From assembly GCA_015068425.1 (NCBI GenBank), contig SVKK01000002.1, forward strand, positions 62,001 to 126,000: a DNA stretch of 64,000 bases, given 5' to 3'. A program made the position numbers and the translations under genes. Origin of the DNA: Oscillospiraceae bacterium. GTDB taxonomy: Bacteria > Bacillota > Clostridia > Oscillospirales > Oscillospiraceae. Below are positions 58,116 through 64,000 of the stretch, piece after piece (position 1 is the stretch's first letter; each line of letters begins with the position of its first letter). The notes beneath the pieces were generated by a model, which saw only the letters and a program-made list of their open reading frames with translations, ran no database searches and was not told the DNA's origin.

Positions 58116-58125
58116 GTGGTGTTTT

Positions 58126-59400
58126 ATGAAAAAGCTTTTGTGCTTTGCGCTTTCATTTTGTATTTTCATATCTGTTTTGTGCACAACGTCCTTTGCGTGG
58201 CAACCAAGGCTCGTCGATCCTTATGATAATTTCCGGCATGAGCACAGGCTTTTCACGGAGTTCGATGAAGGATTGGAGAGCGCCAATTATCTTGCAAAAG
58301 TTTTTTCTGCAGCAACCTCCGGCGCGGCCGGAAATCCGGTTGCCGAATGTGATGGCTATCTAACAAGAGTTGAGGCCATTTCTGTAGCTGCTAAAATCCA
58401 CAGCATGTATTATTTGGATAACTATGTTTTCCCGGAGACAAAGCCCTGGCACAGATCATATGTGGATTATGCGCTTAAATATATGATAACATCAGGGGAT
58501 GCAACTCTTAATTCCGCCGTTACACGCGGTGAACTTGCACATATGCTCTATAGGGCGTTTCCCAGGCAAAATATGCCTGTTATAAGCTATATTCTCGATG
58601 GAAGCATCAGAGATGTGTATATAGGACATCCTTATGCAGAGGCAATTTATTACTTTTGCAGAGCCGGTGTTTTTTCCGATTTAGACGATAAAGGCAATTT
58701 CAAACCTGAAGGAAAGGTTGAAAGGGAAGAGCTTTATTCGATTATCTCCCGCATAGTTATTCCCAGTTCGCGTAACGGGATTAAACTGAATGGATATGTA
58801 GGTTCAACCGCTCCAATGCGGGCCGCTGCGGGGGATGACTTTTTCAACGATGCCTGTTTTATTGGCAACAGTCTTGTTGATGGACTTAGCTATTACAGCG
58901 GACTTAATACGCCAACATATTATTCCACCACAGGAATGACTGTTCTTTCTGCCAACTACAAATATGAGTTTTATTCTCCGATAGGTACATATGAAACAGC
59001 CGTAGGAGCAGCGGCAGCAGGCGATTATTCAAAAATCTATATAGAACTCGGCATTAACGAGATTGGCATGGAAGTTTGGGAGTTTATTTATTATTATTCG
59101 CGTATTATTGATGGTCTCCAAAGCTCTTTGCCTGATGCGGATATTTATATTCTATCTTTGACCCCTGTTAATACGAAGCGTGATTCCGGTGGCGTTTTCA
59201 CTATGGCAAATGTAAATGCCTATAATGAAGCTCTTAAGCTTCTTACAATTGAAAAAGGCTGCTATTATCTGGATTGCGTGTCAACAATGGTTGACGAAAC
59301 AGGTTTCCTTTCCAACCGCGACACATGGGATGGAGTGCATTTTTACGAACACAAATATCTGGAGTGGGAGGAAATTATCCGCACCCACTATGTTGATTAA
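58126..59400 (+). CDS. Secreted protein with SLH domains and an SGNH/GDSL hydrolase domain
   Basis: Signal peptide; SLH-like 'GYLTRVEAISVAAKIHSMY', 'VTRGELAHMLYRAFP', 'KVEREELYSIISRIV'; 'ACFIGNSLVDGLSYYSGLN', C-term 'DGVHFYEHKY'. Confidence 0.8.
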   Translation: MKKLLCFALSFCIFISVLCTTSFAWQPRLVDPYDNFRHEHRLFTEFDEGLESANYLAKVFSAATSGAAGNPVAECDGYLTRVEAISVAAKIHSMYYLDNYVFPETKPWHRSYVDYALKYMITSGDATLNSAVTRGELAHMLYRAFPRQNMPVISYILDGSIRDVYIGHPYAEAIYYFCRAGVFSDLDDKGNFKPEGKVEREELYSIISRIVIPSSRNGIKLNGYVGSTAPMRAAAGDDFFNDACFIGNSLVDGLSYYSGLNTPTYYSTTGMTVLSANYKYEFYSPIGTYETAVGAAAAGDYSKIYIELGINEIGMEVWEFIYYYSRIIDGLQSSLPDADIYILSLTPVNTKRDSGGVFTMANVNAYNEALKLLTIEKGCYYLDCVSTMVDETGFLSNRDTWDGVHFYEHKYLEWEEIIRTHYVD

Positions 59401-59427
59401 AAGCTGATTATTAACGGAGGAAATATT

Positions 59428-61029
59428 TTGTCTGATTCTAAGAAACAAAATTATCTTCATGGCGCCGCCATACTCACATTCGGCGTTGTCTTAATCAAAA
59501 TACTTGGTGCAATATATAAGATTCCTCTTGGCAATATTCTCGGAGATGTAGGATTCGGCTATTTTAATATGGCCTATAACATCTATAATGTATTTCTGAC
59601 TATTGCCACAGCCGGTCTTCCCGTCGCTCTCTCGAGGATGATAAGTGAAGCCAACACACTTGGAAGACCCATGCAGGCTAAGCGTACCTTTTCTGTTGCC
59701 TTCATTACCTTTGCGGTAATCGGTATCATTGGAACGGCCGCTCTTTCAATATTCCATGTTGAGTTTGCGGTTGGAATGGATTCTCCCAGATCTGCACAGA
59801 GCATTCTTGCAATTGCACCCAGTGTGTTTTTCTGCTGTGTAATCAGCGCTTACAGAGGATATATCCAGGGACATGGAAACATGACTCCCACCACTGTTAG
59901 CCAGATTATTGAGGTTCTTGTGAAGCTCGTTGTGGGCTTTGCTCTGGCGTTCCTGCTTACTCGAAAAGGCCTTGGCCTTCCTGTTAGCTCTGCAGGTGCA
60001 ATTTTTGGCGTTTCCGCCGGTTCCCTTGCTGCGCTAATCTACATGTTCTATTGCAAGAGACGTGATTACAGTGTTGTGAGCAGTGATAAGCTTGATGTAC
60101 CTGACAAAGCGGGCAAAATATTCAAGAAGCTTATGACAATTGCAATCCCCATCACTCTCGGCGCAAGTGTTATGAGTATCTTTACCCTTATTGACAGCAA
60201 GCTTGTTTTGTCCCAGCTTCAAAACAGCGCAGGCTTCAGCGTTGCGGAAAGTGATGTTCTTTACGGTGTATATTCCAAGACCATTACTCTCTATAATCTT
60301 CCGGCTGCATTTATTACTCCTCTCACCATTTCTCTTGTTCCCTCTATTGCTGCCTGCGTTGCCGCAAAGAAAGGGGAGGAGGGCTGCGAAATCGGTGAAA
60401 GCTGTGTAAGAATTGCATCCATTATCTGCATGCCTATGGGCATAGGACTCAGCGTGCTCAGCTATCCAATTATGAGTGTTGTATATCCCGATAGCCACGA
60501 GGCCGGAGCATCCTTGCTTTTGCTCCTTGGAATTAGCTCCGTTTTTGTATGTCTTGCCCTTGTTTCCAATGCAATTTTGCAGGCTCACGGAAATGAAAGA
60601 TATCCCCTTTATTCTATGATTATCGGTGGCTTTGTTAAAATAGGCGTCAACTGGGTGCTGGTGGGCAATCCCAATATCAACATTGTTGGCGCTCCCATTG
60701 GAACACTTTGCTGCTATATAGTTATGTGCGCAATGAACTATTTCTTCCTCTGCAGATGCATGGAGCGCAAGCCTTCTCTCAAGAGAATGCTCCTGCGTCC
60801 TGTGATAAGCTGCCTTGTTATGGCTGCGGCTGCATGGGCTTCTTACGGCCTCGCCTCTGCAGTCCTCGGTGAAGGCTGGTCAAGAATGGCTCTTGCTATG
60901 CTGGTGGGTGTTGGCGTTGCTGCCCTTGTCTATATTGTGCTTATTATTGTAACAAGAGCAATTACCCTTGAGGATATGAAGCTTATTCCAAAAGGTGAAA
61001 AACTGGCAAAGATTCTGCATATACATTAA
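59428..61029 (+). CDS. Polysaccharide biosynthesis/flippase family (SpoVB/MurJ-like)
   Basis: Poly-TM MOP-family protein 'GNILGDVGFGYFNMAYNIYNVFLTIATAGLPVALSRMISEA'. Confidence 0.92.
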   Translation: MSDSKKQNYLHGAAILTFGVVLIKILGAIYKIPLGNILGDVGFGYFNMAYNIYNVFLTIATAGLPVALSRMISEANTLGRPMQAKRTFSVAFITFAVIGIIGTAALSIFHVEFAVGMDSPRSAQSILAIAPSVFFCCVISAYRGYIQGHGNMTPTTVSQIIEVLVKLVVGFALAFLLTRKGLGLPVSSAGAIFGVSAGSLAALIYMFYCKRRDYSVVSSDKLDVPDKAGKIFKKLMTIAIPITLGASVMSIFTLIDSKLVLSQLQNSAGFSVAESDVLYGVYSKTITLYNLPAAFITPLTISLVPSIAACVAAKKGEEGCEIGESCVRIASIICMPMGIGLSVLSYPIMSVVYPDSHEAGASLLLLLGISSVFVCLALVSNAILQAHGNERYPLYSMIIGGFVKIGVNWVLVGNPNINIVGAPIGTLCCYIVMCAMNYFFLCRCMERKPSLKRMLLRPVISCLVMAAAAWASYGLASAVLGEGWSRMALAMLVGVGVAALVYIVLIIVTRAITLEDMKLIPKGEKLAKILHIH

Positions 61030-61044
61030 AAGACAGGACAGAAT

Positions 61045-61893
61045 ATGGAAATGACAGAGTTCCGCATTAAAGAAAACTACGATATAGAAGACTTCAGAAA
61101 GATAATGGCTATTCTTCGCGCTCCGGGTGGCTGTCCATGGGACGCTGAGCAGACTCATGAGAGTATTCGCCGCAATGTCATTGAGGAGGCCTATGAGCTC
61201 GCCCATGCCATTGATACCGGTGATATGGAAAATCTTCGCGAAGAGCTGGGCGATCTTCTTATGCAGGTTGTTTTTCATAGCTGCATTGAGGAGGAAAAGG
61301 GCAATTTTGATCTGAATGACGTTGCTGATGTTGCCTGCAAGAAGCTTGTTTTCCGCCATCCCCATGTTTTTGGAGATGTGGTATGTGAAAACAGCAAGGA
61401 GGTACTTAAAACCTGGGATGAGGTAAAGCGCGTTGAGAAAGCCCAGAAAACAGTTACCAGCACAATGGAAGGCGTTGCGGAAACTCTTCCTGCTCTTTGG
61501 AGAGCAGAAAAAGTTCAGAAAAAAGCTGCTGACTGCGGTTTCGAATGGCCTGATGTTAGTTTTGCTATGATGAAGGTTGATGAAGAGTTTCATGAGCTGC
61601 AGGAAGGAATATTGGCCGATAATAAGGAAAACATTGAAGAGGAGATAGGAGATCTCCTTTATACTGTTGTAAATGTTGCCCGTCATTGCGGCGTTGACCC
61701 CGAGACCGCTCTCCATAAAGCCTGTGATAAATCCATCAGGCGTTTCCGCAGCATGGAGGAAAAAGTTATTGCTGAAGGAAAAAAGCTGGAGGATATGTCT
61801 GTTACGGAAATGGAGAAATATTATCAGCTTATAAGAGCTCAAAATGAAGGCAAAGAAATGAAGTTTTATCTTGACAACCAGATGGATTTTTGA
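61045..61893 (+). CDS. mazG: Nucleoside triphosphate pyrophosphohydrolase
   Basis: '[50 protein letters not shown]' and a second EExxE half. Confidence 0.95.
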   Translation: MEMTEFRIKENYDIEDFRKIMAILRAPGGCPWDAEQTHESIRRNVIEEAYELAHAIDTGDMENLREELGDLLMQVVFHSCIEEEKGNFDLNDVADVACKKLVFRHPHVFGDVVCENSKEVLKTWDEVKRVEKAQKTVTSTMEGVAETLPALWRAEKVQKKAADCGFEWPDVSFAMMKVDEEFHELQEGILADNKENIEEEIGDLLYTVVNVARHCGVDPETALHKACDKSIRRFRSMEEKVIAEGKKLEDMSVTEMEKYYQLIRAQNEGKEMKFYLDNQMDF

Positions 61894-61994
61894 TAAATTC
61901 ATATGGCTGCGTTTTTTGGGACATACTGTCTCAAAATGCTGATATAACTATTTATTTGCGGAATTTTTCCGCTATCATAACAGGAGGAATAAGA

Positions 61995-62270
61995 ATGAAT
62001 AAGGCAGAACTCATTTCCGCTGTTGCAGAGAAGACCGGTCTCTCCAAGAAGGACAGCGAAAAGGCAATCAATGCTACTTTTGACACCATTACTCTTTCTA
62101 TGGAAGCAGGCGAGAAGGTTCAGCTCGTTGGCTTTGGTGCATTTGATGTTAAAGAGCGTGGCTCCCGTATGGGCCGCAATCCTAAGACCAAGGAAGAGAT
62201 CGAGATCCCCGCATCCCGCGTTCCCGTCTTCAAGGCCGGTAAGGCTCTTAAAGAGGCTCTTTCCAAGTAA
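61995..62270 (+). CDS. hup: HU family DNA-binding protein
   Basis: '[69 protein letters not shown]'; start ATG 61995. Confidence 0.97.
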   Translation: MNKAELISAVAEKTGLSKKDSEKAINATFDTITLSMEAGEKVQLVGFGAFDVKERGSRMGRNPKTKEEIEIPASRVPVFKAGKALKEALSK

Positions 62271-62301
62271 GTTGATTTCTTAAGGGTCCATAACCCTTTG
62301 A

Positions 62302-62339
62302 TAAAAGCGGCATGGGCCAGTTGGCCTATGCCGCTTTAT
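62302..62339 (+). terminator. Terminator after hup
   Basis: aaagcggcatgggccagttggcctatgccgcttta. Confidence 0.75.
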
Positions 62340-62363
62340 CATTTATATAATGGAGTTAATAAT

Positions 62364-62606
62364 ATGAGAATTGATAAATATCTTAAAGTTTCCCGTCTTA
62401 TTAAAAGGCGTACTGTTGCAAACGAAGCCTGCGATGGAGAAAGAATTTCCGTGAACGGAAGACAGGTGAAGGCCAGCTATCAGGTCAAGGTGGGAGATGT
62501 TATTGAAATCGCCTTTGGCCAGCGCTCTCTCAAAGTTCAGGTTACCGAAATAAATGAACATGCCAACAAGGCCGATGCTTCCGCAATGTATAAAGAGATA
62601 AAATGA
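62364..62606 (+). CDS. S4 domain RNA-binding protein (RqcP/YabO-like)
   Basis: 'MRIDKYLKVSRLIKRRTVANEACDGERISVNGRQVKASYQVKVGDVIEI'. Confidence 0.92.
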   Translation: MRIDKYLKVSRLIKRRTVANEACDGERISVNGRQVKASYQVKVGDVIEIAFGQRSLKVQVTEINEHANKADASAMYKEIK

Positions 62607-62635
62607 AAGCCGCTGAAGCGGCTTTTGTTTTTTTA
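62606..62635. terminator. Terminator between convergent genes
   Basis: aaagccgctgaagcggcttttgttttttt. Confidence 0.75.
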
Positions 62636-63997
62636 TAGGATCAGATTAACTATATAGCACAATAAAAAGCCCCAAAGGCAGGGAATTAGTGCAGATAGGA
62701 AAACATATCGCATTTTACCGTATTCTTTTTTTATTGTCATTAGCGTTGTTGAACAGGGCCAGTGAAACAGTGTAAAAATAATAACACATATAATTGTGCA
62801 TTCATTCCAACCGGCGTTTCGAAGCATTCTGCCCACCTCCTCGGCGGCGGGTAGAAGCATAAGGCTGCTTCCTGAGGTGTAGCACATAAGGATAATCGGC
62901 ATTACAATTTCGTTGGCAGGCAGACCAAGAATGAATGCAAACAGTATTGTTCCGTTCAATCCAAAAATTGAAGCAGGCTTATCCAGGAAAAGACATATAT
63001 AGGATATAAGATTTGTGTCGTTAAATTTCAAATTCGCAAGAAACCATATTATAAGACCTGCAGGAGCAGAGGCTTTTATCGCTCTGAACAATACTTTTGC
63101 GGTTCTATCATAAAAAGAGCGTACCAGCGTATCCCATATTTTAGGCTTTCTATAAGGCGGCAATTCCAAAGTGAAAGAAAGTTTTTCATTCCTGCAGTAT
63201 ATTATGGACAATAACTTTGTGCTGATAAGCGTGATAAGTGCGCCGAGTAATATAACAGTCATTACGGCTGCAGGTGCGAGAGTATCTCCTCCGTCGGGAT
63301 ACAAAATAGCCGCAAGAAGAATAATTGTCGGAAATCGGCCGTTACAGGGCATAAAGCTGTTTGTCAGTATGCTGATTAATTTTTGTCCGGGAGAGGATAT
63401 GATAGCGCAGGAAGTTACTCCCACTGCATTGCAGCCAAGTCCCATACACATGGTAAGCGACTGTTTTCCGCAACTGCCGCAGTATTTGAAAATTGGGTCC
63501 AAATTAAAGGCAATTCTCGGCAAGAGACCGAAATCTTCAAGCAGCGTAAAAAGAGGGAAGAATATTGCCATTGGAGGCAGCATAACTGAAACCACCCATG
63601 CTGTTGTGCCGTAAATACCGTCTATTATTATCCCTGTCAGCGTTTCAGGAACACCCAGCGTAAATGCGCAGTTTCTCAGCAATGTACCTGCAAGGGAAAA
63701 TAAGCGGCTTAAAAGCTGTGAGGGAACATTGGCAGCGCTTATACTTATCCAGAGAAGAGCAAACAGCATAAGAAGCATAATCGGCACGCCAAAAATTTTG
63801 CTGCAGATAAGCTTATCTAATAGATTAATTATTGAATTATTTTTAGAGGCAATTATGACTTTTTCAGCAATTTCTGATGCCTTTTTTTTAATGCTTATGA
63901 TATCTGGTGTTGATGAAGGATCTTTAATTTCGCTGAATCCTTCATTGGAAATAGCCGCGATAAGCTCGTTGAGTCCTTTCCCACTGGATGCACTCAT
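62633..63997 (-). CDS. feoB: Ferrous iron transport protein B (FeoB), N-terminal G domain cut off by window edge
   Basis: 'MSASSGKGLNELI' (G5 region), 'LTGIIIDGIYGTTAWVVSVMLPPMAIFFPLFTLLEDFGLLPRIAF', 'CMGLGCNAVGVTSCAI', 'LTNSFMPCNGRFPTII'. Confidence 0.92.
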   Translation of the reverse strand: MSASSGKGLNELIAAISNEGFSEIKDPSSTPDIISIKKKASEIAEKVIIASKNNSIINLLDKLICSKIFGVPIMLLMLFALLWISISAANVPSQLLSRLFSLAGTLLRNCAFTLGVPETLTGIIIDGIYGTTAWVVSVMLPPMAIFFPLFTLLEDFGLLPRIAFNLDPIFKYCGSCGKQSLTMCMGLGCNAVGVTSCAIISSPGQKLISILTNSFMPCNGRFPTIILLAAILYPDGGDTLAPAAVMTVILLGALITLISTKLLSIIYCRNEKLSFTLELPPYRKPKIWDTLVRSFYDRTAKVLFRAIKASAPAGLIIWFLANLKFNDTNLISYICLFLDKPASIFGLNGTILFAFILGLPANEIVMPIILMCYTSGSSLMLLPAAEEVGRMLRNAGWNECTIICVIIFTLFHWPCSTTLMTIKKEYGKMRYVFLSALIPCLWGFLLCYIVNLIL

Positions 63998-64000
63998 AGG

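Overview
The window (64 kb) is a gene-dense chromosomal segment of an anaerobic, spore-forming Clostridia-type Firmicute. Sporulation and germination genes, RpoZ/YicC/DUF370 synteny, CdaA-CdaR and Clostridia-style riboswitches support this. Most of it is conserved housekeeping: scpAB, rluB, cmk, an ispH-rpsA fusion, ispDF, cdaA/cdaR, gmk-rpoZ-priA-def-fmt-rsmB-rlmN-prpC-prkC-rsgA, tsaEB, upp, folD, mazG, hup. About 32.6-38.7 kb is a more accessory stretch with lipoproteins, an XRE regulator, a gene remnant and a MATE pump. The most notable locus is about 47.2-56.7 kb. It contains two paralogous proteins, each an N-terminal XRE HTH plus cupin plus an AMP-forming acyl-CoA synthetase, and each preceded by its own T-box leader. 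My manual fold reads the specifier codons as AUC (Ile) and GUC (Val). A divergent four-subunit 2-oxoacid:ferredoxin oxidoreductase operon with a P-loop ATPase lies alongside. I propose a tRNA-sensing pathway that activates branched-chain fatty acids and reductively carboxylates them to the 2-oxoacid precursors of Ile and Val. Other RNA elements are a THF riboswitch upstream of a folT-like ECF gene (next to fchA-folD) and an FMN riboswitch upstream of a ribU-like gene. No CRISPR array, rRNA, tRNA or clear mobile element was recognised. All calls are by reading only; no database searches were run.
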